In this document: piece after piece, positions 20,775 through 30,035 of the stretch | Position numbering within the stretch: the first letter of the stretch is position 1 | Layout of the letters: each line of letters opens with the position of its first letter | Assembly (NCBI GenBank): GCA_900095165.1 | Contig: LT606947.1 | Location: 620,001 to 684,000, forward strand | Reading direction: 5' to 3' | Length of the DNA: 64,000 nt | Source of the DNA: Polynucleobacter necessarius | GTDB lineage: Bacteria > Pseudomonadota > Gammaproteobacteria > Burkholderiales > Burkholderiaceae | Notes under the pieces: generated by a model | What the model was told of the DNA's origin: nothing | Databases searched by the model: none | The model's input: the letters and a program-made list of their open reading frames with translations, nothing else | Position numbers and translations under genes: made by a program

Positions 20775-21800
20775 TTAGAAAAATTCGTGCCTCATTGCTT
20801 CGAGTAAACGTCTCGCAGCAACAGAAGCGGCCATGGTTCCTTGATTTACCTCGGCACTTAGACCGGGTAAAAGTGTTTGCACTGCTGGGTGATTCTGAAA
20901 AGCATTCTTAAGACCTGCGTCAATTCGATCCCACATCCAAGCGCCTGCTTGTTGCTTGCGACGAGACTGCAATTTGCCATTAGCGTTTTGTAGTTTCTGA
21001 AAATGCAGAATTTTTTCCCATAACTCAGGAACGCCATTGCCATCTAGGGCGCTTAAGGTCATGACAGTGGGATGCCAATACTCTTGATCGTGCGAAGCGT
21101 GATCAGGATTTCCCTGGAAACCTAAAAGGCGTAGAGAGCTCGTAATAAATAATTGTGCGCGCATAGCGGCGTCTGGATCGATATCAACCTTGTTGATCAC
21201 AATCAGATCGGCAATCTCCATGACGCCTTTTTTAATCGCCTGCAGATCATCGCCAGCATTGGGTAATTGCAAGAGCAAGAACATGTCCGTCATACCTGCA
21301 ACTGCAATTTCACTTTGGCCAACGCCTACTGTTTCAACAATCACAATGTCAAAGCCAGCCGCTTCAGCAACTAACATCGCTTCACGGGTTTTCTCGGCTA
21401 CACCACCCAATGTGCAAGATGACGGGCTGGGACGGATAAAGGCCTTATCTAGTACTGATAACCTCTCCATGCGCGTCTTATCGCCCAATATGGATCCGCC
21501 GGATAGGCTAGAAGAAGGATCGATTGCCAGAACGGCAACGCGATGACCTTTTTCAATCAGATGCAGACCGAGAGTCTCGATCAGAGTGGATTTTCCAACG
21601 CCTGGAACACCGGAGATACCCAACCGAAAGGACTTGCCGGTCTTTGGCAACAAGGTATTTAGCACCTCATCTGCACGCTTGCGATGATCCATGCGAGTAG
21701 ATTCAAGCAAGGTGATGATCTTGGCCAAGGCTCGACGTTGCGCCGATGAGGGCGCACCGGTGAGATCATTCACCAAGGCTTGGTCAACTGCATTGAGCAT
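20775..21800 (-). CDS. meaB: methylmalonyl-CoA mutase chaperone GTPase MeaB
   Basis: A G3E-family GTPase that protects and reloads the B12-dependent mutase. The 341 residues have the P-loop GVPGVGKST at about 63-71, switch region ETVGVGQSE, the NKVD guanine-specificity motif, and a C-terminal dimerisation region. It was once named ArgK. It lies 22 bases after the mutase gene. Intact. Confidence 0.93.
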   Translation of the reverse strand: MLNAVDQALVNDLTGAPSSAQRRALAKIITLLESTRMDHRKRADEVLNTLLPKTGKSFRLGISGVPGVGKSTLIETLGLHLIEKGHRVAVLAIDPSSSLSGGSILGDKTRMERLSVLDKAFIRPSPSSCTLGGVAEKTREAMLVAEAAGFDIVIVETVGVGQSEIAVAGMTDMFLLLQLPNAGDDLQAIKKGVMEIADLIVINKVDIDPDAAMRAQLFITSSLRLLGFQGNPDHASHDQEYWHPTVMTLSALDGNGVPELWEKILHFQKLQNANGKLQSRRKQQAGAWMWDRIDAGLKNAFQNHPAVQTLLPGLSAEVNQGTMAASVAARRLLEAMRHEFF

Positions 21801-21822
21801 GCTGATATCTGTAATCTGAAAA

Positions 21823-24018
21823 TTACTCTGGCTTTACAGATTTACGAATCTGCTCAAGCACATCCTTGGCTGATGCTGGAATCGGGGTACCCGGGCCATA
21901 AATACCCTTCACGCCAGCCTCATACAAGAAGTCGTAATCCTGCCTTGGAATCACGCCACCAACGAAAACAATAATGTCATCAGCACCCTGCTTTTTCAAT
22001 TCAGCAATGATGGCTGGCACCAAAGTCTTATGTCCAGCAGCTAGCGTTGAAATTCCTAAAGCGTGAACGTCATTTTCAATTGCTTGACGAGCACACTCTT
22101 CAGGAGTTTGAAACAAAGGACCAATATCAACGTCAAAACCCAAGTCAGCAAAGGCGGTTGCAACAACTTTTGCGCCGCGATCATGACCATCCTGACCAAG
22201 CTTCGCAATCATCACGCGTGGGCGACGGCCAAAGTCTTTTGCAAAATCAGCAATCTCTACCTTCAATTTTTCCCAGCCTTCTGCTGAGTCGTAAGCAGCT
22301 GCATACACACCGGTCACCTTTTGAGTATCGGCGCGATGACGCCCGTAAACTTTTTCCAATGCATCAGAAACTTCACCAACCGTGGCGCGCAAACGTATTG
22401 CCTGTACAGCCAGTTCTAATAGGTTGCCGGTATTTTCTTCTGCAGCTTTAGTTAAGGCTACTAATGCAGCCTCAACTTTTTGGGAATCGCGCTTCGCTTT
22501 GATCTCTTTTAATCGAGCAACCTGGCTTTCGCGAACTTTGTCGTTATCAATCATCAAGACATCAACTAAATCTTCTTTGCCGAGTTTGTATTTATTAACA
22601 CCGACGATGACATCAGAACCAGAATCAATCTTGGCCTGCTTCTCAGCAGCTGCAGCTTCAATCTTCAGCTTAGCCCACCCGCTTTCCACTGCCTTGGTCA
22701 TGCCACCCATGGCGTCCACTTCTTGAATAATTTCCCAGGCTTTATCAGCCATCTCCTGGGTGAGGTTCTCCATCATGTAAGAACCAGCCCATGGATCAAT
22801 CACGCTAGTAATATGCGTTTCTTCCTGAAGAATTAACTGGGTATTACGGGCGATACGACTAGAAAATTCGGATGGCAAAGCAATCGCTTCATCAAATGAG
22901 TTCGTATGCAAAGATTGAGTGCCGCCAAATACTGCAGCCATGGCTTCGACAGTTGTACGAACAACGTTGTTATACGGATCTTGTTCAGTTAAAGACCAGC
23001 CTGATGTTTGGCAATGCGTACGCAACATCAGCGACTTTGGATTCTTTGGCTCAAAGGATTTCATGATGCGCCACCACAACAAGCGTGCAGCGCGCAACTT
23101 AGCAACTTCTAAATAGAAATTCATGCCAATAGCGAAGAAGAATGAAAGACGACCAGCAAAGCCATCGACATCCAAGCCTTTAGCCAAGGCGGTTTTTACA
23201 TACTCTTTACCATCTGCTAATGCAAATGCCAATTCGAGAACTTGATTTGCGCCTGCCTCTTGCATGTGATAACCCGAAATAGAGATCGAGTTAAATTTCG
23301 GCATGTGTTTGGCGATGTACTCAATAATGTCACCGATGATGCGCATAGAAGGCTCTGGTGGGTAGATGTAAGTATTACGCACCATGAACTCTTTCAGAAT
23401 GTCATTCTGAATCGTTCCAGATAACAACTCTTGATTCACGCCCTGCTCTTCACCGGCAACAATATATCCAGCCAATACAGGTAACACGGCACCATTCATC
23501 GTCATTGAAACGGATACTTTGTCCAATGGGATGCCATCAAACAAAATCCTCATATCCTCTACAGAATCAATTGCTACACCGGCTTTACCAACGTCGCCAG
23601 TTACGCGTGGATGATCAGAGTCATAGCCGCGATGAGTTGCTAAGTCAAAAGCAACAGAAACTCCCTGCCCGCCTGCATCTAGCGCCTTGCGGTAAAACGC
23701 ATTTGATTCTTCTGCAGTTGAAAACCCAGCGTATTGACGGATAGTCCAAGGGCGAACTGAATACATCGTTGCCTGAGGACCGCGAACGAATGGCTCGAAT
23801 CCTGGCAATGAATGTGTGTATTGAAGACTTTCAGTATCTTCGGCGGTATATAAAGCCTTGAGATGTATTCCATCGGGTGTTTGCCAACCTAATTTATCGA
23901 CATCACCATTCGGCGCTGACTTTTGGGCTAATTTTTTCCAAGCATCTAAATTGCTATCCGGCACATTAAGCCAAGTATTGGATGAATTCGATGTTGACTT
24001 TTTTTCACTTGCACTCAT
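21823..24018 (-). CDS. scpA: methylmalonyl-CoA mutase, adenosylcobalamin-dependent
   Basis: Rearranges (R)-methylmalonyl-CoA to succinyl-CoA. The 731 residues hold an N-terminal TIM barrel for the substrate and a C-terminal B12 domain with DGHDRG, whose His is the cobalt ligand. GGGTP-type features appear further on ([11 protein letters not shown]). Start supported by GGGAG 7 bases before the ATG. First gene of the scpA-meaB-pccB-pccA-mce operon, which oxidises propionyl-CoA into the TCA cycle. B12 must be imported or made elsewhere, since no cobalamin genes are in the window. Intact. Confidence 0.96.
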   Translation of the reverse strand: MSASEKKSTSNSSNTWLNVPDSNLDAWKKLAQKSAPNGDVDKLGWQTPDGIHLKALYTAEDTESLQYTHSLPGFEPFVRGPQATMYSVRPWTIRQYAGFSTAEESNAFYRKALDAGGQGVSVAFDLATHRGYDSDHPRVTGDVGKAGVAIDSVEDMRILFDGIPLDKVSVSMTMNGAVLPVLAGYIVAGEEQGVNQELLSGTIQNDILKEFMVRNTYIYPPEPSMRIIGDIIEYIAKHMPKFNSISISGYHMQEAGANQVLELAFALADGKEYVKTALAKGLDVDGFAGRLSFFFAIGMNFYLEVAKLRAARLLWWRIMKSFEPKNPKSLMLRTHCQTSGWSLTEQDPYNNVVRTTVEAMAAVFGGTQSLHTNSFDEAIALPSEFSSRIARNTQLILQEETHITSVIDPWAGSYMMENLTQEMADKAWEIIQEVDAMGGMTKAVESGWAKLKIEAAAAEKQAKIDSGSDVIVGVNKYKLGKEDLVDVLMIDNDKVRESQVARLKEIKAKRDSQKVEAALVALTKAAEENTGNLLELAVQAIRLRATVGEVSDALEKVYGRHRADTQKVTGVYAAAYDSAEGWEKLKVEIADFAKDFGRRPRVMIAKLGQDGHDRGAKVVATAFADLGFDVDIGPLFQTPEECARQAIENDVHALGISTLAAGHKTLVPAIIAELKKQGADDIIVFVGGVIPRQDYDFLYEAGVKGIYGPGTPIPASAKDVLEQIRKSVKPE

Positions 24019-24074
24019 AAAGCACTCCCGGTTGGCTTTATTACATTGTTACCAAATTTGTAGGGCTATTTTGC

Positions 24075-24110
24075 TTGACATTTTTGAATTTGTCTAGATA
24101 CTGTATACAT
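24075..24110 (+). promoter_or_regulatory. promoter and operator of the GntR regulator gene
   Basis: TTGACA at 24075-24080 and GATACT at 24097-24102 (16-base spacer) make a sigma-70-like promoter. GTATAC at 24103-24108, within CTGTATACAT, is a palindrome of the type bound by FCD-class GntR regulators. It overlaps the -10/start region, so repression by the encoded protein is plausible. The same gap holds the divergent mutase-operon promoter. Confidence 0.5.
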
Positions 24111-24114
24111 AATT

Positions 24115-24753
24115 ATGAATACAAAACTGATAAACAGACCCTTATATGAAGATGTAGTTGAGCGACTACGCGAGCAGATCTTTTTCCACGAACTGGCCCC
24201 TGGAAGCTGGCTAGACGAGCAAAGCTTGGCAATGGCTTTTGGCATCTCGCGTACACCGATGCGTGAAGCCATCAAGGTGTTGGCCTCCGAGGGCTTGGTG
24301 ACAACCAAAATGAATAAAGGCGCCTATGTCACCGAGATCGATCGCCGTGATCTAGAGCAAATCTTTACCGTTCTCTCTCTGCTAGAAGGTCAAGCAGCTA
24401 AAGAAACAGCCATAAAGGCGTCTGAAGCTCAGCTCACGCAGCTTGATAACCTGCATCACCGCCTGGAAAAGGCTGCGGCAGATCGTGATACCGAGCAATT
24501 TTTTGAAATTAACGTTAAATTTCATGATCTGATCCAAGAGATTGCTGGCAATAAGTGGATGAATGGCGTGATCGAAGACCTTCGCAAGGTGCTCAAGCTC
24601 CATAGAAGAGATTCTTTGACCAGAAGTAGACGTTTGTTAAGTTCACTCGTTGAACATCGCGAGATTCTCCAGGCCATTCTCAAAAGAGATCCATTGGCAG
24701 CGGATCTGGCCATGCGCAAACACCTCACCAGAGGGCTTGAGGCAGCCAAATAA
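24115..24753 (+). CDS. GntR-family (FadR/FCD) transcriptional regulator
   Basis: The 212 residues have an N-terminal winged helix (YEDVVERLREQIFFHELAPGSWL, then GISRTPMREAIKVLASEGLV) and an all-helical FCD ligand domain at about 85-205 with His/Asp metal-binding candidates. It is transcribed divergently from the propionyl-CoA operon with 96 bases between. It is therefore probably that operon's regulator, sensing a pathway acid or CoA ester. The ligand is unknown. Intact. Confidence 0.85.
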   Translation: MNTKLINRPLYEDVVERLREQIFFHELAPGSWLDEQSLAMAFGISRTPMREAIKVLASEGLVTTKMNKGAYVTEIDRRDLEQIFTVLSLLEGQAAKETAIKASEAQLTQLDNLHHRLEKAAADRDTEQFFEINVKFHDLIQEIAGNKWMNGVIEDLRKVLKLHRRDSLTRSRRLLSSLVEHREILQAILKRDPLAADLAMRKHLTRGLEAAK

Positions 24754-24775
24754 AGAGGTGAATCTTATAAAGAAC

Positions 24776-24806
24776 AAAGGCTTAGGTAATTAACCTAAGC
24801 CTTTTT
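24776..24806. terminator. bidirectional Rho-independent terminator
   Basis: A 12-bp perfect stem (AAAGGCTTAGGT / ACCTAAGCCTTT) with a 5-base loop AATTA lies between the convergent GntR gene and the cytochrome genes. T-runs flank it on both strands. Confidence 0.85.
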
Positions 24807-24830
24807 ACTTGAGCAACAAGAATTCTTGAA

Positions 24831-25175
24831 TTACTTCTTAATTACGAAATTTCCTGGCAGGGAAGCGATATAAGCAGCAATATCTTGCATATCAGCATCT
24901 GAGAAAGACTGAACTTGAGATCCCATCACGGCATTGTTACGGCCGTATTGAGCGTTTCCATCACCTACTTTATATGCCTTTAATGCGTAATAGAGGTAAT
25001 CAGAATACTGTCCAGCCAACTTTGGGTAAGCCGGCAAAATCGGTGCATTGAGGCCAACTCCATGGCAAGAGGCGCAATTGGCCTTCTCTACAAGCGCTTG
25101 ACCTTTTTCAGCGCTAGCAGCTTGAGCTAGACCGATGCTGGATAACAAAATGGCGGTAATTAGTGCGAATTTCAT
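24831..25175 (-). CDS. periplasmic class I cytochrome c
   Basis: A small monohaem cytochrome of about 114 residues. The start at 25175 (MKFALIT) is chosen because GAGG lies 8-9 bases upstream and it avoids overlap with the gene before. Signal peptide to about AQA. Haem motif CASCH and a distal Met candidate in AVMGSQ. Paired with the next cytochrome, it may accept electrons from a molybdenum hydroxylase whose accessory genes follow, but the partner is not in the window. Confidence 0.82.
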   Translation of the reverse strand: MKFALITAILLSSIGLAQAASAEKGQALVEKANCASCHGVGLNAPILPAYPKLAGQYSDYLYYALKAYKVGDGNAQYGRNNAVMGSQVQSFSDADMQDIAAYIASLPGNFVIKK

Positions 25176-25192
25176 AAACGTGCCTCTAAATA

Positions 25193-25570
25193 TCACTTCA
25201 ATGGGTTATTTGGTGAGCTGGCAGTTTGCGCAGCATAGTATTCGCCAAGATCAGCCATGTCTTGATCAGACAAGCTGGCAGCAATAGAACGCATAGTAGG
25301 ATGCTTTCTTTCGCCCTTCTTATAAGCTGATAAAGCGCTTGCAATATAAGCAGCATTTTGGCCACCCAGCATTGGAACCTTGTAAACCAAGGGATAGTCT
25401 GCGCGGTAGTCAGGAATGGAGTGGCAACCAATACAGAGCAAAACCTTGCCTTGTCCAGCCTGAGCAGAGCCTTTGACGTCTTGAGCTTGAGCAGTAAAAC
25501 CAGCAAAAGCCAAACCAGCACAGAGGGCCAATTGGGAAAGAATGAGGTGTTTTTTCATAGAAATCATCAT
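25193..25570 (-). CDS. periplasmic class I cytochrome c
   Basis: A 125-residue monohaem cytochrome with a signal peptide ending near AQAQ, haem motif CIGCH, and a Met candidate in PTMRSIA. The start may be the Met at 25558 (MKKHLI), which leaves a more usual signal peptide. First gene of a two-cytochrome unit. A perfect FNR-type palindrome lies immediately upstream. Confidence 0.82.
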   Translation of the reverse strand: MMISMKKHLILSQLALCAGLAFAGFTAQAQDVKGSAQAGQGKVLLCIGCHSIPDYRADYPLVYKVPMLGGQNAAYIASALSAYKKGERKHPTMRSIAASLSDQDMADLGEYYAAQTASSPNNPLK

Positions 25571-25578
25571 TAACGAGT

Positions 25579-25592
25579 TTGATTTAAATCAA
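25579..25592. promoter_or_regulatory. FNR/Anr-type box upstream of the cytochrome pair
   Basis: TTGATTTAAATCAA is a perfect TTGAT-N4-ATCAA palindrome. It lies only 9-21 bases before the possible cytochrome starts, so if used it fits oxygen-dependent repression better than class II activation. It could also act on the divergent coxD-like gene 130 bases away. Confidence 0.5.
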
Positions 25593-25723
25593 TTTGCACA
25601 GAGTATAGCGGAGGCAGGAGCAAATCCACCATTTCAGAGCTTGAAATCAGTGAAAACACTGAAAATATCAGTCCTTTTACCTATACTTGAACGCTAGTTA
25701 AAGACAAATTGATTGCCACAGAG

Positions 25724-26581
25724 ATGACCAAGACCAAATCCTGCTTCTATGGATCCCAAAGCTATGTAGCTACTGATGACTTGAAATTAGCGGTAAATGC
25801 CGCGATTCAACTGCAGCGCCCTCTTTTAATTAAGGGGGAACCAGGTACAGGAAAAACGATGCTGGCCGAAGAAGTTGCTGCAGCATTGAATATGCCCCTG
25901 ATGCAATGACATATCAAGTCAACGACTAAAGCTCAACAAGGACTCTATGAATACGATGCAGTTAGCCGACTAAGAGACTCTCAACTTGGCGATGAAAAAG
26001 TGAATGACATTCGCAATTACATTGTTAAAGGCGTCCTTTGGCAAGCATTTGAAGCGGATGAGCCTGTGGTACTGTTGATTGATGAGATTGATAAAGCAGA
26101 TATAGAATTTCCAAACGATATTTTACGAGAAATTGATCGTATGGAGTTCTACGTATATGAAACAAGGGAGCCCATCAAAGCCAAGCACCGCCCTCTTGTT
26201 ATCATTACCTCAAACAACGAAAAAGCATTGCCAGATGCTTTTTTGCGTCGCTGCTTTTTTCATTACATCTCATTTCCAGATGCGGGAACAATGCAAAGCA
26301 TTGTGGATGTCCATCACCCAAACATCAAACAAGAATTGCTTGAAGCAGCTCTTAAATCTTTTTATCAAATCAGATCACTGCCAGGCTTGAAAAAGAAACC
26401 CTCTACCTCTGAATTAATTGATTGGTTAAAACTATTGCTCGCAGAAGATATTCCAGCTGAGGCACTTTACAGTGGCGATGAAAAGATCACGATTCCCACT
26501 CTGCATGGGGCGCTTCTAAAGAATGAACAAGATATTCACCTATTTGAGCGCCTAGTGATGATGAACCGTAATCACCGTTAA
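25724..26581 (+). pseudogene. coxD: MoxR-family AAA ATPase (CoxD-like), interrupted by in-frame TGA
   Basis: MoxR ATPases act with VWA proteins to mature metalloenzymes. The frame is ATG 25724 (TKTKSCFYG) with Walker A GEPGTGKTM, Walker B LLIDEIDKAD and sensor I IITSNNEKALPDAFLRR. After NMPLMQ an in-frame TGA (25907-25909) replaces what should be the Trp of MQWHIKSTTKAQQGLYEYD. The same frame then continues without a shift to 26581. This is a single TGG-to-TGA nonsense change. Without suppression only the 61-residue N-terminal piece would be made. A GTG at 26000 could in principle restart the C-terminal part, but it lacks the P-loop. Confidence 0.85.
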
Positions 26582-26606
26582 TTTCAAGTATCGCTCTAGC
26601 TGAATC

Positions 26607-27775
26607 ATGTTGATTCAATTTTTCCTCAAGCTGAAAGAAGCCAAGGTACCGGTTTCTGTCAGAGAATTTTTAACTTTGCTAGAGGCTTTAAAGGAAGGTG
26701 TTATTGAACCTTCAATTGATGAGTTTTATCAATTGGCGCGCATGACATTGGTAAAGGATGAGCAACACTTTGATCGCTTTGATCAAGTCTTTGGCTCTTA
26801 CTTTAATGGGGTGGAGCAAATCATAGCTTTAGCCCCTGACATTTCCCTGGACTGGCTTGAGAAAAAATTACAGCGCCTACTAACTAATGAAGAAAAAGCA
26901 GCTCTTAAAAAGTTGGGAGGTCTTGAGGCTTTGCAAAAGCGCCTTCAAGAACTCCTGAAGGAGCAAAAGGAATGGCACGGCGGCGGCACCAAATGGATTG
27001 GCGCTGGAGGTTCATCCCCTTTTGGTCATAGCGGCTATCACCCAGAAGGAATTCGGATTGGTGGCGAGAGCGCTGGTAATCGCACGGCCATCAAGGTTTG
27101 GGAAGCGCGCGAGTTTAAAGATTACGACAGCGACCTCAGCCTGGGGGCCCACAATATCAAAATGGCATTGCGTCGTTTTGCCAGAGAAGGCTCAAGCCTA
27201 GAGTTAGATCTCGATAAGACCATTCACTCCACTGCAGCAAATGCGGGAATGCTCGATATCCAAATGCGTCCTGAGCGACACAATCAAGTCAAAGTCTTAT
27301 TGCTCATGGATGTCGGTGGATCGATGGATGACCATATTCAGCGTATATCTGAATTGTTTATTGCCGTCAAAACTGAATTCAAATTCCTGGAGTATTACTA
27401 CTTTCATAACTGCGTATACGAATATCTTTGGCAAAGTAACCGCCGCAGACGAGACCAGGTGACAGCTACTCAAGACATCATTAATAAGTATGGCCCTGAC
27501 TACAAGCTGATTTTTATTGGAGACGCCACGATGTCTCCTTATGAAATTCTGAGCCCTAACGGATCAGTTGAATACAACAACCGTGAAACTGGGGCTGCAT
27601 GGATCAATCGCCTGATTGATCACTTCCCGCACTTTGCTTGACTCAATCCAGAGCCAGAATCCGTTTGGCAGTATCGTCAATCCATTGTGACATCATGAAG
27701 GTTTTAATGAAAGACCGCATGTATCCTGTGACTTTGAATGGTCTTGAAAATGCCATGCGTCAACTATCAAAGTAA
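26607..27775 (+). pseudogene. coxE: VWA-domain CoxE-like protein, C-terminus broken
   Basis: Partner of the MoxR protein in cox/xdh-type clusters. The open part (26607-27641, 344 residues) has the MIDAS motif in LLMDVGGSMDD, normally DxSxS. The second residue of interest is Gly rather than Ser, which is unusual. At 27639 a TGA stands where the family has Trp (HFAWLNPEPE). The same frame goes on with LNPEPESVWQYRQSI, then a frameshift near 27690 leads to MKDRMYPVTLNGLENAMRQL ending at 27775. Two lesions remove the conserved last ~45 residues. It is probably inactive together with coxD. Confidence 0.8.
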
Positions 27776-27834
27776 TCCAGCAAGATTTACCTGAACCATC
27801 TGCATCTTTTTCTTTTTAATTCTCAATAAAACCT

Positions 27835-28293
27835 ATGACAAACCACATTAGCGATCGCCTGAAAACTCTTGGTATAGATTTACCACCACCCGGACCCCCT
27901 GCCGCTGCTTATGTCATGGCAGTCACTTCTGGTAACACTGTTTTTCTATCCGGCCACATTGCCAAGAAAGATGGCAAGCCTTGGGTTGGAAAACTTGGTC
28001 AAGATATGGATATAGAGACTGGCAAAGCCGCAGCTAAGTCAATTGCGATTGATTTGATTGCCACCCTACAAAATCACTTTGGCTCTCTAGATAAAGTAAA
28101 GCGTATTGTGAAGGTTATGGGTCTTGTGAACTCCACCTCAGAATTTACTGAGCAACACTTAGTTGTTAATGGATGTTCAGAACTACTCTTTGAGGTATTT
28201 GGAGATGCTGGCAAACATGCACGTAGTGCATTTGGTGTCGCACAAATCCCCTTGGGTGCTTGCGTTGAAATCGAGCTGATTGCTGAGATTTAA
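27835..28293 (+). CDS. RidA/YjgF-family protein
   Basis: A 152-residue member of the RidA superfamily (reactive imine/enamine deaminase fold, trimeric, cytosolic). FLSGHIAKKDGKPWVGKLG and ARSAFGVAQIPLGACVEIE match the longer YjgF subgroup. The catalytic Arg of canonical RidA is not clearly at its usual place, since ARSAFGVAQIPLG replaces RxxVxVxxLP. The deaminase role is therefore uncertain. Intact; it sits after the broken coxE. Confidence 0.8.
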   Translation: MTNHISDRLKTLGIDLPPPGPPAAAYVMAVTSGNTVFLSGHIAKKDGKPWVGKLGQDMDIETGKAAAKSIAIDLIATLQNHFGSLDKVKRIVKVMGLVNSTSEFTEQHLVVNGCSELLFEVFGDAGKHARSAFGVAQIPLGACVEIELIAEI

Positions 28294-28296
28294 AAA

Positions 28297-28947
28297 CTAA
28301 ATTAGGCTTAATTTATGGTGTTGGATGTCTTCCGGTGTGTCGACATCCATTACAAACGCTTGATTGCTGGTAAGCATAGTTCTCACTTTGTCAGGATGAG
28401 CATCCATATATTCCCGACAAACCATCCCAGGAGTTGCGAGGACCTCTGATACAACTCTTTGTGAAAAGAGCACTGGATTTCCGCGATTACCCTCCACCAT
28501 CGGGAGAATGATTTCCTCGCCGATATCTCGGTTGAGAAATGCATCAAGTAGTTCTTGCACTTCCCTTGCCCCTATCTCGGGCTGATCCGAGAGCGCGACC
28601 AATAAGACATCAAATTCCCCCTGAATGGACTCAAGTCCAAGACGAACAGATGAAGCTTGACCCCTTTCTGGGGCGCTATTTTGAATAGTCTTGATTGGAT
28701 GCGCTAGTGAAGCATTCCACTTTGCAATATCAGACTCAATCGCCTTTGTATGAAAGCCAGTTGCCACAATATATTCATCAGGGGCAAATTCTTGAATTGC
28801 ACTTGAAAACCGCCGCAGTAGGGTCTGACCATCCTTTAGCAGCAAGGCTTTAGGATGTGCACCTAAGCGACTGCCCTTTCCCGCCGCCAGCAAGAGTACG
28901 GCAAGGCGTAAATGTGAAGCTTGATTGGATGAGCTAGAACTTGTCAT
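28297..28947 (-). CDS. mocA: MobA-like NTP transferase (molybdenum cofactor cytidylyltransferase type)
   Basis: A 216-residue nucleotidyltransferase with LLLAAGKGSRLGAHPKALL (nucleotide-binding signature) and ALSDQPEI (metal-binding Asp region). In context with XdhC it probably attaches CMP to molybdopterin for a xanthine-dehydrogenase-type enzyme. It ends 3 bases from the RidA gene (convergent) and is divergent from xdhC. Intact. Confidence 0.8.
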   Translation of the reverse strand: MTSSSSSNQASHLRLAVLLLAAGKGSRLGAHPKALLLKDGQTLLRRFSSAIQEFAPDEYIVATGFHTKAIESDIAKWNASLAHPIKTIQNSAPERGQASSVRLGLESIQGEFDVLLVALSDQPEIGAREVQELLDAFLNRDIGEEIILPMVEGNRGNPVLFSQRVVSEVLATPGMVCREYMDAHPDKVRTMLTSNQAFVMDVDTPEDIQHHKLSLI

Positions 28948-29008
28948 TAGGGTGATAATAATTACATTGCCAGAAAAAATAATAAGTACAAAAAATTAAA
29001 GTTAAGAA

Positions 29009-29968
29009 ATGAATAGTACTGATTTAAGCGTATTAAAAGCCGCCGTTGACTGGCTCAAGGCAGGTCATGCGGTTGCTATTGCCACAGTGGTTCAAACCTG
29101 GGGTTCCGCCCCAAGGCCTATCGGCTCTTGGTTAGCTATTCGAGGTGATGGACAAGTCACTGGATCAGTATCGGGTGGTTGCGTCGAAGATGACTTGATT
29201 CGACGCGTTCAAACTGAAATCTTGACCAGAGACTTGCCAGAGATGGTGGTCTATGGTGTTAGCCAGCAAGAGGCTGCGCGTTTTGGCTTGCCTTGCGGTG
29301 GAACGCTACGCTTACTCGTTGAACCTAAGCCGGAATTATCGATTCTGAAAGCCATTCTAGATTCCATCTCCAATCACCAAATTACCTCCCGCACGATGGA
29401 TCTGGCGACCGGTAAATCCATGCTAGAAGATGGAAACCGTAATGAGCCATTTGTCTGTGATGAGCAAATAATGAAGACCACTTATGGTCCTCGTTGGCGC
29501 ATGGTCATTATTGGTGAAGGGCAACTATCACTTTATGCAGCTGACTTCGCACTCGCATCTGACTTTGAAGTCATCGTCATTGATCCTCGTGAAGAGTATG
29601 CAGAAGGAATTAATCGCGAGCACATTCAATTTATCAAGGGTATGCCAGATGATGTGCTGTTAGAAATTGGTGTTGATTCACATACTGCGGTGGTTGCTTT
29701 AACCCATGACCCCAAGTTCGATGACATGGCATTGATGGAGGCATTAAAGTCCCCTGCTTTTTATGTTGGCGCACTGGGCAGCAGAATCAATACCCTGAAA
29801 CGCAAAGCCCGCTTATTAGAATTTGATGTCACACAGGACCAGGTAGAGCGTCTTCACGGGCCTGTTGGCCTCTTTATCGGCGCTTTAACGCCACCTGAAA
29901 TCGCCGTATCAATATTGGCTGAAGTGATTGCCGTGAAATACGGCGTGCCAATACCAGCAAAACTCTAA
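29009..29968 (+). CDS. XdhC/CoxF-family Mo-hydroxylase maturation protein
   Basis: Inserts or protects the sulfurated molybdenum cofactor of xanthine dehydrogenase-like enzymes. The 319 residues have the N-terminal XdhC/CoxI domain (WGSAPRPIGSWLAI, VSGGCVEDDLI, LPCGGTLRLLVEP) and a C-terminal Rossmann domain (VIIGEGQLSLYA). The usual GAGQLS is GEGQLS here. Intact, but no molybdenum hydroxylase structural gene is in the window. Confidence 0.88.
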   Translation: MNSTDLSVLKAAVDWLKAGHAVAIATVVQTWGSAPRPIGSWLAIRGDGQVTGSVSGGCVEDDLIRRVQTEILTRDLPEMVVYGVSQQEAARFGLPCGGTLRLLVEPKPELSILKAILDSISNHQITSRTMDLATGKSMLEDGNRNEPFVCDEQIMKTTYGPRWRMVIIGEGQLSLYAADFALASDFEVIVIDPREEYAEGINREHIQFIKGMPDDVLLEIGVDSHTAVVALTHDPKFDDMALMEALKSPAFYVGALGSRINTLKRKARLLEFDVTQDQVERLHGPVGLFIGALTPPEIAVSILAEVIAVKYGVPIPAKL

Positions 29969-29977
29969 GCGGCAAAT

Positions 29978-30010
29978 AAAAAATCCGCTCAGCTGATGAC
30001 CGGGTTTTTT
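29978..30010. terminator. Rho-independent terminator after xdhC / parC
   Basis: A 10-bp stem AAAAAATCCG / CGGGTTTTTT (one T-G wobble) with a 13-base loop lies between the convergent xdhC and parC genes. It can serve both strands. Confidence 0.7.
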
Positions 30011-30035
30011 AAATCCACCAAACTTGGCTTAATTC

